A DNA stretch of 40,165 nt from Nitrosovibrio sp. Nv4 (GTDB lineage Bacteria > Pseudomonadota > Alphaproteobacteria > Acetobacterales > Acetobacteraceae), in NCBI GenBank assembly GCA_943330455.2, contig CALQHT020000017.1, positions 1 through 40,165 on the forward strand, written 5' to 3'. This document shows positions 1-6,953 of this stretch, one piece after another. The notes under the pieces are model-generated. The model had not been told where the DNA came from. It saw only the letters and a list, made by a program, of their open reading frames with translations, and did no database searches. How positions within the stretch are numbered: the stretch's first letter is position 1; each line of letters starts with the position of its first letter. A program made the translations under genes and the position numbers.

Positions 1-149
1 GCCAAGAGGCCATCCTTGACAGCCGCCATCCCCGGCGTCCTTGGATCGTCAGGCCGGGACGGAGAAACGGCGCCCAACCGAACAGAGAAACACTTGAGGA
101 AGACCGGATTGGGTCGTTACCACCCACTCCAAACAGCGAGGAGGCAAAG

Positions 150-200
150 ATGTGGAGCTGGTTTGCAAACCGCGCATCTGCGTCGACCACAAATGAATAA
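150..200 (+). CDS. Possible 16-residue peptide ORF with strong Shine-Dalgarno (doubtful)
   Basis: A GAGGAGG sequence at 138-144 lies 5 nt before an ATG that opens the 16-codon ORF MWSWFANRASASTTNE, ending at TAA 198-200. The same frame then stays open from an ATG at 210 to a TAA at 351-353 (47 codons), followed by the hairpin at 367-396. I recognise neither peptide. It could be a short expressed peptide, a small gene broken by one stop codon, or chance. Nothing else in 1-482 looks coding; longer overlapping frames there have no family resemblance. Confidence 0.22.
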   Translation: MWSWFANRASASTTNE

Positions 201-366
201 ATCAACTTCATGGGTGGCGTATCGGCAGGCGCATCGCACGGGCCCTTGGCTACGGAGTATCCCCCGGTGTCACCCAGCTTGCAGGTATCCTACACCGGAC
301 AGCGACACAGTGTGGGAAGTCTCTGTCATCGCGTCAATGACATCACGAACTAACCATCAAAGTGAA

Positions 367-396
367 ACACCCGCAGTCCTGTTGGGCTGCGGGTGT
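367..396. terminator. Hairpin terminator between converging units
   Basis: Perfect 10-bp stem ACACCCGCAG / CTGCGGGTGT with a 10-nt loop. On the minus strand it is followed by TTTCACTTT, so it best serves as terminator of the PEP-CTERM gene that ends at 483. On the plus strand the following bases are less T-rich. Confidence 0.65.
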
Positions 397-482
397 CTCG
401 TATGGCGTCTTTAAAGGAACACCAAGCTACACGCGGATTTTCTGAGCACGCTGCGTCGAAGGTGCCACGAAATTGGAAGGTA

Positions 483-1253
483 TCAAGCGGAGGCCGCATT
501 CCTGCGCCTGCGGGCAAAGCCGAGCGCCGCCAAGCTCACGCCCAAAACAGCCAAGGTAGCCGGTTCCGGTGCTTCGATGCTGGCCATAAAGAGTCCGTTG
601 ATAGGCGGAAGGCCAACGTTGAGGCCCGCCGGATCGTACGCGGCATTGAACGATACTGGTGTGCCACCGTTTGCAACATTGGGGCCGGCATACTGCCCGA
701 AATTGTAGCCGCCAACGCCAACTCCCGTAGAGAAGTCAGTTGTATAGGCCCACCGCGCTTGCACGGCGTTGCTCACCACACCACCCACACCCGGATGGGT
801 GTTCACGGCTACCAACCAATAGGTTCCGGCGGCGATGGTTGGAGTGGCGGTCATGTTAATGGCGTGGTTGCCGAGCGTACCGATCGCGCTATCGAGGATG
901 GAGCCGAGCAACGTCGCGCCCGTGAGGGTAAGAGCGCTACCGACCCCCGAGGTCGTCGGTGCATTGCCGCTGTCATTGACCAGGTAAACCATCACCGAGC
1001 CGCCGTCGCCCGGGGTGCTATCTACCATCCTCATGGTCACGCCGGCGATTTGAGAGCTATAGGTCGTGGTGAACTGGACACCAAGAGGGCCACCGTACGA
1101 GGTCGGGCCAGTCGCGGAGCCAGGAGCAACGATACGGGCTAGCGTATTGCTGGTCTGCGTGGTTCCATTGATGGTGTCGAAAAGAACGCCTGCCTGGGCT
1201 GGGGCCGCGGCTGCCGCCGCCATCAAGCCAATCATGTATGCCAAACGCCGCAT
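483..1253 (-). CDS. PEP-CTERM sorting domain surface protein
   Basis: A 256-residue exported protein. Seen: an N-terminal signal peptide (MRRLAYMIGLMAAAAAAPAQA), a Gly/Thr/Ser-rich beta-type body with no cysteines, and a C-terminal tail made of PEPATLAVLGVSLAALGFA followed by RRRR. This tripartite tail (Pro-Glu-Pro, hydrophobic helix, basic end) is the PEP-CTERM sorting signal. In known systems an exosortase cleaves it during export to the surface or exopolysaccharide matrix. The body resembles choice-of-anchor type modules but I cannot name a specific one. No exosortase gene lies in the window, so it must be elsewhere. The start is supported by GAAGAGGG about 7 nt upstream. It is monocistronic, with a sigma-54-like promoter at 1311-1327 and a hairpin beyond its stop. 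Confidence 0.88.
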   Translation of the reverse strand: MRRLAYMIGLMAAAAAAPAQAGVLFDTINGTTQTSNTLARIVAPGSATGPTSYGGPLGVQFTTTYSSQIAGVTMRMVDSTPGDGGSVMVYLVNDSGNAPTTSGVGSALTLTGATLLGSILDSAIGTLGNHAINMTATPTIAAGTYWLVAVNTHPGVGGVVSNAVQARWAYTTDFSTGVGVGGYNFGQYAGPNVANGGTPVSFNAAYDPAGLNVGLPPINGLFMASIEAPEPATLAVLGVSLAALGFARRRRNAASA

Positions 1254-1310
1254 AGTGGAACCCTCTTCTCAGGAGACAGGCGCTGAAGCCCGTCGGTTGT
1301 GCAGAGATAA

Positions 1311-1327
1311 TAGCAACCGTCATGCCA
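1311..1327 (-). promoter_or_regulatory. Sigma-54 (RpoN) type -24/-12 promoter of the PEP-CTERM gene
   Basis: Read on the minus strand the sequence is TGGCATGACGGTTGCTA, against the consensus TGGCACG-N4-TTGCW: one mismatch, with invariant GG and GC at correct spacing. The start codon is about 58 nt downstream with a Shine-Dalgarno between. A 17-nt imperfect palindrome at 1390-1406 (TGTCA/TTACA half-sites on the minus strand) about 65 bp further upstream could be the activator site. Confidence 0.6.
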
Positions 1328-1769
1328 GATTGGTATTGGGGGCATTATCAACGGCTTATGAATTCTCCCGCGGCTTCCGGTATCCCGGGTGTAAAATATC
1401 GTGACAGTCGCGTGGCTCGCCATCGGCGCCGCGTGATAGCGCTCCCCAAGGCTCCGACCGGACCGGGGTTGATCGCCGTGATAGAGCATCATGAGGATGG
1501 AAGTCGGCCTCGTACGGGACGGATTCCCTGTTTCCCAGACACAACTTCGATAGAATCGTCAACCTCGGCATTTCGGCGCGAGGTTCGGTCACGCAACGCC
1601 GACCCTATCCGACGAGATGTTGCGTATTATTTTGCGTCCGCGAGAGGAGATTTTCCTACGCAGGCCGCGATTTCCAGGCTGGCGAACGCAAGCTGCCACC
1701 CGGTGTAAGATTCCCCGACTCCTGGACTGGGTCGAAGCTCGGTGGGCCAAACACGCCGATGGCTCGGCC
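1328..1769. other. Non-coding stretch upstream of the PEP-CTERM gene
   Basis: About 440 bp between the sigma-54-like promoter and the stop of the DUF1194 gene. It holds the candidate activator palindrome at 1390-1406. Short open frames on both strands lack ribosome-binding sites and family resemblance. I see no RNA gene or repeat. Confidence 0.5.
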
Positions 1770-2387
1770 TCAAACCACCACCCCTCCAACCTCCCGCGTC
1801 AGCTTCCGCCGCATCGCCTCCGCGAAATCCGCGAACGTCGCGCATGTCACGGCGAAGGCGCCCGGCCCGCCGATCACTTCCTCCGCATAGGACTCCAGCA
1901 GATCGGCTTCCTCATGCAGGACGCATAACCCGTTGATCGTGATATCGGCCGACGCCATGCGGTCGCGGATCGGGCCGGGTGCGATCCCGTCGTTGGATCG
2001 CCCGTCGCCGATGACGTTCACCACGTTCCTTGTGGGCGCGATCGGCAGCTTCGACAGCAAGGTCAGCGAGGCCAGCAGCGCCTCTCCGATCGCGGTTCTT
2101 CCGGCCCTCACGGTCCTGGGCATGGCATCGACGCCATCGGCGAAGGCCAGCAGGTCGGCGTCCGACGCGATCCGGGTCCAGCCGATGATGATGTCCTGCT
2201 GACCAACGCCGGACCACAGCAACAGACATAACAGGCTGGCGCCGGCCTTGCCGCCGGTCAGGCCCGCGCCGACCGCGGGATCGCGCAAAGCGGCGGCCAT
2301 CCCGCCGGCCAGCAGGCCGAATTCGTCATAGGAGACGCTGGCGGACCCATCGACCGCCAGAACCATCGCGAGATCCACCGGTTCCAT
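1770..2387 (-). CDS. DUF1194 von Willebrand factor A-like protein
   Basis: A 205-residue protein covering nearly all of a DUF1194/VWA domain: EPVDLAMVLAVDGSASV at the N-terminus carries the MIDAS DxSxS motif (DGSAS), and TAIGEALLASLTLL and VVNVIGDGRSNDG match conserved VWA helices and strands. VWA domains bind Mg2+ and mediate protein contacts; the DUF1194 role is not established. Family members are usually exported, but no signal peptide is present. The ATG at 2387 starts exactly at the domain. An alternative GTG at 2453 would overlap the upstream DUF6362 stop as GTGA and give 227 residues, suggesting translational coupling. Neither start has a strong Shine-Dalgarno. It is the last gene of a three-gene minus-strand cluster. 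Confidence 0.78.
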   Translation of the reverse strand: MEPVDLAMVLAVDGSASVSYDEFGLLAGGMAAALRDPAVGAGLTGGKAGASLLCLLLWSGVGQQDIIIGWTRIASDADLLAFADGVDAMPRTVRAGRTAIGEALLASLTLLSKLPIAPTRNVVNVIGDGRSNDGIAPGPIRDRMASADITINGLCVLHEEADLLESYAEEVIGGPGAFAVTCATFADFAEAMRRKLTREVGGVVV

Positions 2388-2449
2388 GCGGCCGACGATA
2401 CACCAACCATCGGCCAAGGCGACGAACTGTTGCCGCCGGCCCCCCTCGG

Positions 2450-2914
2450 TCACCGCTTCTGCTTCAGCGCGCTGACGATCATGTCGATCCCCTGCGCATG
2501 CCAACGCTGCACCGCCTTGTGGTCGGCGCCGAGCGCGGCGCCGAGACGACGCCAGGGGAAGAGGTGGCGGTCGGTGATGGGGTGCACCAGGCTGCGCGCG
2601 CCCACCACCCGACGGATGACAAAGCGATCGACCGGGATCAGCGGCAGCCAACCCATGGCTTCGTCCATCCGGGTGATTTTCTCGGATGGCGGAACCGGGG
2701 GGCGGATGCGGGTTTCGGTCCAACCATAGCTTTCCAGCGCGGTGCGGACGATTTCCAGGGACGACGTCCGCAGCCGGGTCGTCCAGCCGGTGCCGGGCAG
2801 GGCGAGCAAGGTCGCTCCGGCTTCCTCCAGCCGATAGACGACGAAATCGGCGTCGATTTCGTGCGTGTAGCCAAGGGACGGACGCGGTTTGGCGGGCGCG
2901 AAGGCTGCGGTCAT
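2450..2914 (-). CDS. DUF6362-like HTH protein
   Basis: 154 residues from an ATG preceded by AGGAG at 8 nt. The C-terminal half reads RPPVPPSEKITRMDEAMGWL, then FVIRRVVGARSL and WRRLGAALGADHKAVQRWH. This is the DUF6362 pattern, a recognition-helix-like RRLG...VxRWH segment often found in phage-type loci, where it is thought to bind DNA. The N-terminal half (HEIDADFVVYRLEEAGATLLALP) is unassigned. Its partners are the small HTH protein upstream (37-nt gap) and the DUF1194 protein downstream. A longer in-frame ORF extends upstream but is low complexity and overlaps the preceding gene. The family call is from memory of conserved motifs, not a search. Confidence 0.72.
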   Translation of the reverse strand: MTAAFAPAKPRPSLGYTHEIDADFVVYRLEEAGATLLALPGTGWTTRLRTSSLEIVRTALESYGWTETRIRPPVPPSEKITRMDEAMGWLPLIPVDRFVIRRVVGARSLVHPITDRHLFPWRRLGAALGADHKAVQRWHAQGIDMIVSALKQKR

Positions 2915-2951
2915 GGGGATTGCTCCTGGCGGCTGCGACGAAGGGAGAAGG

Positions 2952-3242
2952 TCAGCGGACGATCTGGACGAGCGGGTAGGCGATGCCGGCCAGCACGGTG
3001 CCGTCGGTGATGGCTCCCCAGGTGAGCCGGTCGCCGGCGGGCAGCGGCGCGCGGTTGGGATCCATGGGGTCGGGGATGAAATCGGCGGGAGGCAGTCGCG
3101 CACCGATGCGCCGTCCACGCTCGATGACGGTCCAGCGGGTGACGCCCATGGCGGCGGCGATGGTGTCCCAGGACGCACCCTCCGCGCGGAGGCGCTTGAT
3201 TTGCGTGTCCTGAACGTCGGTCCAGATGATTTTCTTCGGCAC
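2952..3242 (-). CDS. Small HTH DNA-binding protein (GcrA/AsnC-like HTH)
   Basis: 96 residues from a GTG start chosen because GGAGG lies 5 nt upstream. The N-terminal segment WTDVQDTQIKRLRAEGASWD followed by TIAAAMGVTRWTVIERGRRIG is a helix-turn-helix of the type seen in GcrA-like and phage-associated regulators. The C-terminus (LTWGAITDGTVLAGIAYP) is a short tail. It is the first gene of a minus-strand cluster with DUF6362 and DUF1194, and divergent from the XRE regulator at 3429. A TTGACG-N17-TAACGT promoter lies upstream. Likely a transcriptional regulator; the target is unknown. Confidence 0.75.
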   Translation of the reverse strand: MPKKIIWTDVQDTQIKRLRAEGASWDTIAAAMGVTRWTVIERGRRIGARLPPADFIPDPMDPNRAPLPAGDRLTWGAITDGTVLAGIAYPLVQIVR

Positions 3243-3282
3243 CGTAGCCTCCTGCGTCAACGAACGAAACGGGAACGAGAGG

Positions 3283-3311
3283 ACGTTAGTTTGAATAACA
3301 GGACACGTCAA
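3283..3311 (-). promoter_or_regulatory. Sigma-70-type promoter of the HTH-DUF6362-DUF1194 cluster
   Basis: On the minus strand TTGACG (3306-3311), a 17-nt spacer and TAACGT (3283-3288). This leaves a leader of about 34 nt containing the GGAGG that selects the GTG start at 3242. Confidence 0.55.
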
Positions 3312-3360
3312 CAAAAATAACGAAACCGTTAGACAGAATGACGGTGGGCACCCGCAAGCG

Positions 3361-3378
3361 CCGAATTCGGGAATTCGG
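3361..3378. promoter_or_regulatory. Inverted repeat, candidate operator in the divergent region
   Basis: CCGAATTC-gg-GAATTCGG, two perfect 8-bp arms with a 2-bp spacer. It lies between the divergent HTH and XRE genes, about 38 bp upstream of the XRE -10 box. Binding by the XRE protein is inference. Confidence 0.45.
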
Positions 3379-3415
3379 ACGGCCGAAAAAGCTGGTGGTC
3401 GCCCGAAATGTGAAT

Positions 3416-3421
3416 TATACT
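3416..3421 (+). promoter_or_regulatory. -10 box (TATACT) giving a leaderless XRE mRNA
   Basis: TATACT ends 7 nt before the ATG at 3429, and there is no Shine-Dalgarno between them. A start of transcription 7-8 nt after the -10 box would coincide with the start codon. The -35 region (TGGTGG, 3393-3398) is poor, as expected of a regulated promoter. Confidence 0.45.
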
Positions 3422-3428
3422 AACTAAC

Positions 3429-3827
3429 ATGAGCAACCCAACTGACATTGGCACCCGCGTGCGCGACGTCCGTCGTGAGCGTGGTTGGACCCAGGATGAA
3501 TTCGCCAGGCGCGTCGGCGTCTCCCGCAGCGCGGTGGCTCAGTGGGAAACCGGGCGAGCCGGGCAGGTCACCGGGAATTTGACCCGGATCGCGGAGGTTC
3601 TGGGGGTTGGCGTCGAATATCTGACCTTCGGCAACGACAAGCGCGCGCCCGGGCAGGTCGGCCAGGGGGACGAACTGGCGCTGCTGCGGCTTTACCGGGA
3701 ATGCACGCCGGAGGACCGGCAATTGGCACTGCGCATGCTGCGCCGGTTGGCACTGCAGGGGCGGGACGCCGAACGGCAAATGGGCGGGGAGGATCGGATC
3801 AGCGGGTCAGCGTCGGCGGAACCATAA
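3429..3827 (+). CDS. XRE-family transcriptional regulator
   Basis: 132 residues. An HTH_3/XRE domain occupies about residues 6-65: GTRVRDVRRERGWTQDEFAR, then VGVSRSAVAQWETGRA and LTRIAEVLGVGVEYLTFG. The remaining half is charged and helical (RLYRECTPEDRQLALRMLRR) and may mediate dimerisation. It is a Cro/CI-type repressor by fold. It stands divergent from the small HTH/DUF6362/DUF1194 cluster, with a perfect 8-bp inverted repeat between, so it plausibly controls that cluster and itself. No ribosome-binding site precedes the ATG; a TATACT box suggests a leaderless transcript. Confidence 0.9.
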   Translation: MSNPTDIGTRVRDVRRERGWTQDEFARRVGVSRSAVAQWETGRAGQVTGNLTRIAEVLGVGVEYLTFGNDKRAPGQVGQGDELALLRLYRECTPEDRQLALRMLRRLALQGRDAERQMGGEDRISGSASAEP

Positions 3828-3846
3828 ATTTACCATTGTTCCGCCG
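3814..3846 (+). terminator. Hairpin at the XRE gene end
   Basis: Perfect 9-bp stem CGGCGGAAC / GTTCCGCCG with a 15-nt loop that contains the XRE stop codon. A second hairpin, CCACCC/GGGTGG, follows at 3852-3870. There is no T-run after either, so termination is plausible rather than certain. Confidence 0.4.
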
Positions 3847-3920
3847 ATGATCCACCCATGTTGTGGGTGGGAGGCCTCGGGCGGCCGTTGTCGCTCGCCA
3901 CTTATCGGGGATAACACAGT

Positions 3921-4544
3921 ATGCGTTCCGTGAATCTGGCGATCGTCGGGGCCCTGGCTTTGACGTCCTGTGCGGTCGCACCGCCGGTCGGTCCGAACGT
4001 GATGGCGTTGCCGCCGCAGGGCAAAGGCTATGAGATGTTCGCGCAGGACGACATTATCTGTCGTCAGGCCGCGTCGGCGCAGACCGGCGGAGAATCGCCC
4101 GCGCAGGCCGGGAACAACGCCGCCGTTGGCAGTGCCGTCGTCGGCACGGCAGTCGGCGCCGGCCTCGGCATGGCGCTCGGCTCCTTGAGCGGCGCGATGG
4201 GGGCGGGCGCCGCGGTGGGTGGCGCGACCGGATTGCTGGTTGGATCGGCGATCGGTGCGGGCAACGCCCAGGCCGCCGCGGGCAACCTGCAACAGCGCTA
4301 TGACACGGTCTATACGCAGTGCATGTATGCCAGGGGCAATACGGTGCAGAGCCCGCCGGTTGCATACGCCGCCAATCCCTACGCGCCGGGTTATGCACCC
4401 GGTTACGCGCCTGGATACGCCCCCGGTTATGCCCCAGGATATTCCGCGCCGGGCTATTACGGGCCGGTCTATGGCGGATCGGTGGTGATCGGCACGGGCT
4501 GGGGCTCCTATCCGCGCGGTCGCTGGCACCACGGCGGCTGGTAG
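3921..4544 (+). CDS. Glycine-zipper lipoprotein with APGY repeats
   Basis: 207 residues. The N-terminus MRSVNLAIVGALALTSC ends in a lipobox (LTSC), so Cys17 is the predicted lipidated residue. Residues about 65-118 are a Gly/Ala zipper (AAVGSAVVGTAVGAGLGMAL and GAGAAVGGATGLLVGSAIGA), the pattern of outer-membrane-associated glycine-zipper proteins. Residues 155-174 are five exact APGY repeats, and the tail is Gly/Trp/His-rich (RGRWHHGGW). Families with this layout are envelope lipoproteins of unclear function. It is single-gene, between the XRE regulator and a glycosyltransferase. No strong Shine-Dalgarno is visible; the start is set by the signal peptide. Confidence 0.82.
   Translation: MRSVNLAIVGALALTSCAVAPPVGPNVMALPPQGKGYEMFAQDDIICRQAASAQTGGESPAQAGNNAAVGSAVVGTAVGAGLGMALGSLSGAMGAGAAVGGATGLLVGSAIGAGNAQAAAGNLQQRYDTVYTQCMYARGNTVQSPPVAYAANPYAPGYAPGYAPGYAPGYAPGYSAPGYYGPVYGGSVVIGTGWGSYPRGRWHHGGW
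4383..4442 (+). repeat. Five tandem 12-bp units coding APGY
   Basis: Units at 4383, 4395, 4407, 4419 and 4431 each encode Ala-Pro-Gly-Tyr. Synonymous positions differ between units (tat/tac, gcg/gca/gcc), so the repeat is old or selected at protein level rather than a fresh duplication. Confidence 0.85.
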
Positions 4545-4907
4545 CGCTGGTACCGCCCCCCCCTCGTCATTGCCGGACGTGATCCGGCCCCCGCCGGCGT
4601 TGACGCGCGGGTTACCGGGGAAAACCCGGTCATCAGGGCGAGAGGGGGCGCTATCGCTCCTTGTTTCCGTCAGCTGGTATTGGCGACGCGCAATCGGAGC
4701 CGCTGGATCTGGTTTTGACCACGGGTCCCGCCACCCAAGATGTGCGGTATCGATCGCAGCAAAGCCGTGGATGGCCGGCCTACGCAGGCCACGACCGTGC
4801 AGTTTGGCCATGCGCCGAATGGAACCGTGATGATCACGCGTCGCCTGATCCGATCGCCGGTGCCATTGCGGTCGTTGACAGGTTCGGGCATGGGTTCGTG
4901 ACATGCC
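4545..4907. other. Intergenic region with a half REP-like element and hairpins
   Basis: It contains a 23-nt segment at 4566-4588 similar to the arm of the inverted repeat at 22829-22904 (GTCATTGCCGGAC then TGATCCGGC). It also holds a hairpin ACCGGG-gAAAA-CCCGGT at 4614-4630 and a short palindrome CGTGATgATCACG at 4826-4838. No gene is seen. Confidence 0.5.
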
Positions 4908-6170
4908 ATGACGACCAAGCCCACTCTCGCCATTCAATCCAGTGACGGCCGCACCCCTCTGGTCTTCTGCTGGGGTGTGTCCAGCTTTTTCGGCTGGGGC
5001 GTGGTCGGGCTGAACACGATCCTCTCGCTCGCACATGATCCAGGCTACGTTCCGTTCGCCGCGATTGAATTCGGACCGGCCGATGTGGTGCTGGACCCGT
5101 TGCGCGAAGCCCAGATGGCCCGCCACGCCGAACAATCGCGCGGAATATGGCAGGCGCTGGCCGGCATCGCGGACACCGAGGTCGAAGTGGATGCGCCGCT
5201 GCTGGTCGCCCTCGGGACCAGCCTTCAGCAACCCGCCGCGGCCGGGGGCAAAATCCTGACCGGCAACCCGACGATCGCCTGCCCGATCCTGGAGCAGGCG
5301 ACGCTCGATCCTGCCTGGCGCGAACGATTGGGCCGGTATGCGCTGATCATCGCGGGTTCGACCTGGAACGAGCGGATTTTGCGCGCTCATGGCATCCACG
5401 GGGTGACGACCGTCTGGCAGGGCGTTGACACCGGCCTGTTCCATCCCGCGCCCAAGGCCGGCCTGTTGCCCAGGGATCGGTTCGTGATCTTCTCCGGCGG
5501 GAAGCTGGAATTCCGCAAGGGGCAGGATCTGGTCATGGCGGCGTTCCGGGCGTTCCGACAACGCCATCCGGAGGCATTGTTGCTGACCGCCTGGCACTCC
5601 CCCTGGTCGGACCTGATGTATTCGGCGGTTGGGCGTCGGGACATCACGGTGCCCGGGCCGAATGCGGATGGGACACCGGATGTGATCGGGTGGGCCGTCG
5701 CGAACGGGATCCCGGCCGGATCGGTGATCGCGCTGGGTCCGACTCCCAATATCGCGATGCCGCACGTGTTGCACGAAGCGGACGTGGCGCTGTTCCCCAA
5801 CCGTGCGGAGGGCGGCACCAATCTGGTGGCGATGGAATGCCTGGCCAGCGGAATCCCCACGATTCTGTCCGCCAATACCGGGCATCTGGACCTGTTGCGC
5901 GGTGATCGCATCGCCCTGCCCCTCACCCGCCAAGGCACCGTCACGCGGGACGGTCTTGATACGACAGGCCTGGACACCACCGATTGGGGCGAAAGCGACG
6001 TCGAGGAAATCGTCGAGCGGCTGGAAGAGGTCTGGCGCGACCGGGAGGCGGCCCGCGCCATGGGCCTCCGCGCCGCTGCCCATATGACCGACATGACCTG
6101 GACCACCCAGATCGCGCGCCTTATCCGGGCGATAGAGCCGGTTCTGCCGGACAGACCCTCGGCTCGATAG
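4908..6170 (+). CDS. Glycosyltransferase, family 4-like
   Basis: 420 residues with a GT-B layout: an N-terminal acceptor half beginning after LVFCWGVSSFFGWGVVGLN, a hinge near WQGVDTGLFHP, and a C-terminal nucleotide-sugar half (FVIFSGGKLEFRKGQDLVMA, then EADVALFPNRAEGGTNLVAM). The AEGGTNLVAME segment near residue 300 corresponds to the donor-binding EX7E region, with one extra residue between the glutamates. It probably transfers a sugar from an NDP donor to an envelope glycan or similar acceptor; the substrate cannot be told. It converges with the SCO1 gene over a hairpin at 6189-6205. The ATG follows a long intergenic region without a clear Shine-Dalgarno. Confidence 0.82.
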   Translation: MTTKPTLAIQSSDGRTPLVFCWGVSSFFGWGVVGLNTILSLAHDPGYVPFAAIEFGPADVVLDPLREAQMARHAEQSRGIWQALAGIADTEVEVDAPLLVALGTSLQQPAAAGGKILTGNPTIACPILEQATLDPAWRERLGRYALIIAGSTWNERILRAHGIHGVTTVWQGVDTGLFHPAPKAGLLPRDRFVIFSGGKLEFRKGQDLVMAAFRAFRQRHPEALLLTAWHSPWSDLMYSAVGRRDITVPGPNADGTPDVIGWAVANGIPAGSVIALGPTPNIAMPHVLHEADVALFPNRAEGGTNLVAMECLASGIPTILSANTGHLDLLRGDRIALPLTRQGTVTRDGLDTTGLDTTDWGESDVEEIVERLEEVWRDREAARAMGLRAAAHMTDMTWTTQIARLIRAIEPVLPDRPSAR

Positions 6171-6188
6171 GCCGCGGTCAGTCCAAAC

Positions 6189-6205
6189 CGGGACGATCCG
6201 TCCCG
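6189..6205. terminator. Hairpin between converging glycosyltransferase and SCO1 genes
   Basis: Perfect 7-bp stem CGGGACG / CGTCCCG with a 3-nt loop. It fills most of the 36 bp between the two stop codons and could act on both strands. No T-run. Confidence 0.4.
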
Positions 6206-6206
6206 C

Positions 6207-6872
6207 TCAGTTCACCAGTTTGCCCAGCACCGTCGCCATTTCCTCCCCCGACTGTTCGGCGCGCACCGGCGAAATGAACGCGCCGTCGGGTCCCATCAGA
6301 TACAGCACGGAGCTGTGGTCCATGGTGTAGTCTCCGGGGCCGGTGCCGGTCCGATGCTCTTTATAATAGACTCGGTAGGCCTTCCCGGCGATCTCGATCT
6401 GGGCCGGTGAGCCGGTCAGGCCTTTGATCCGAGGCCCGAATGCGGCAGCGTATTGCTTAACGACCTGGGGCGTGTCGCGCGCCGGATCGACGCTGATGAA
6501 CAAAGCCTGGATTTTGTCCGCTTTTGGTCCCAGCCGGTCGAGCGCGTCGGAGACCGTGTTCAGGCTCGTCGGGCAGACATCCGGGCAGAATGTGTAGCCG
6601 AAATAGACCAGCATGTATTTGCCTCGGAAGTCGCGGTCGGTCACGGTGCGTCCGTCTCCGTCGACCAGGGCGAATGGGCCACCGACCATCGATTTCACCG
6701 GATTGGTGCCGCTCAACCACAGGACCGACCCGGTCCCGAGCAGCAGCAATGCCACAAGGATGCCGATGATCGCATAAGTCGTGGTCGCCGACGGAGGCTT
6801 GGCCGGCGGTGGGGCGCTCGGAGCCTGAGGACCGGCGGACGGACGAGCTGGATCGCGGGCGTTGCGTTTCAT
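6207..6872 (-). CDS. SCO1/SenC family copper chaperone
   Basis: 221 residues. A Pro/Ala-rich cytoplasmic stretch is followed by a membrane anchor at about 33-54 (YAIIGILVALLLLGTGSVLW) and a periplasmic thioredoxin-like domain. The copper/redox motif CPDVC gives Cys96 and Cys100, and His186 lies in YTMDHSS; these three residues are the known Cu ligands. SCO proteins deliver copper to the CuA centre of cytochrome c oxidase. The ATG has AGAGG 5 nt upstream. It follows the glyoxalase-like gene by 81 nt and may be in the same transcription unit, though no oxidase gene is present. Confidence 0.93.
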   Translation of the reverse strand: MKRNARDPARPSAGPQAPSAPPPAKPPSATTTYAIIGILVALLLLGTGSVLWLSGTNPVKSMVGGPFALVDGDGRTVTDRDFRGKYMLVYFGYTFCPDVCPTSLNTVSDALDRLGPKADKIQALFISVDPARDTPQVVKQYAAAFGPRIKGLTGSPAQIEIAGKAYRVYYKEHRTGTGPGDYTMDHSSVLYLMGPDGAFISPVRAEQSGEEMATVLGKLVN

Positions 6873-6953
6873 GAATGCCTCTGGACGACGGATCGGCTGG
6901 CGCGGAGCAGTCGGTCAGGGGAGGATGAGACGGCCTGGCGCATGGATCGACGA

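Noticed and set aside
16-414. A 132-codon plus-strand frame at the window start
   Set aside because: No ribosome-binding site, no family resemblance, and it runs through the terminator hairpin at 367-396.
2450-3178. Upstream extension of the DUF6362 gene to 242 residues
   Set aside because: The extension overlaps the small HTH gene and is Pro/Ser-rich; the ATG at 2914 has a good Shine-Dalgarno.
4383-4442. Tandem 12-bp repeats as a CRISPR or phase-variable tract
   Set aside because: Units code APGY in frame with synonymous differences, and 12-bp changes would not shift the frame.
3807-6083. A 758-codon open frame on the minus strand
   Set aside because: It spans the lipoprotein and glycosyltransferase genes in antisense, with Arg/His/Gly-rich low-complexity translation.
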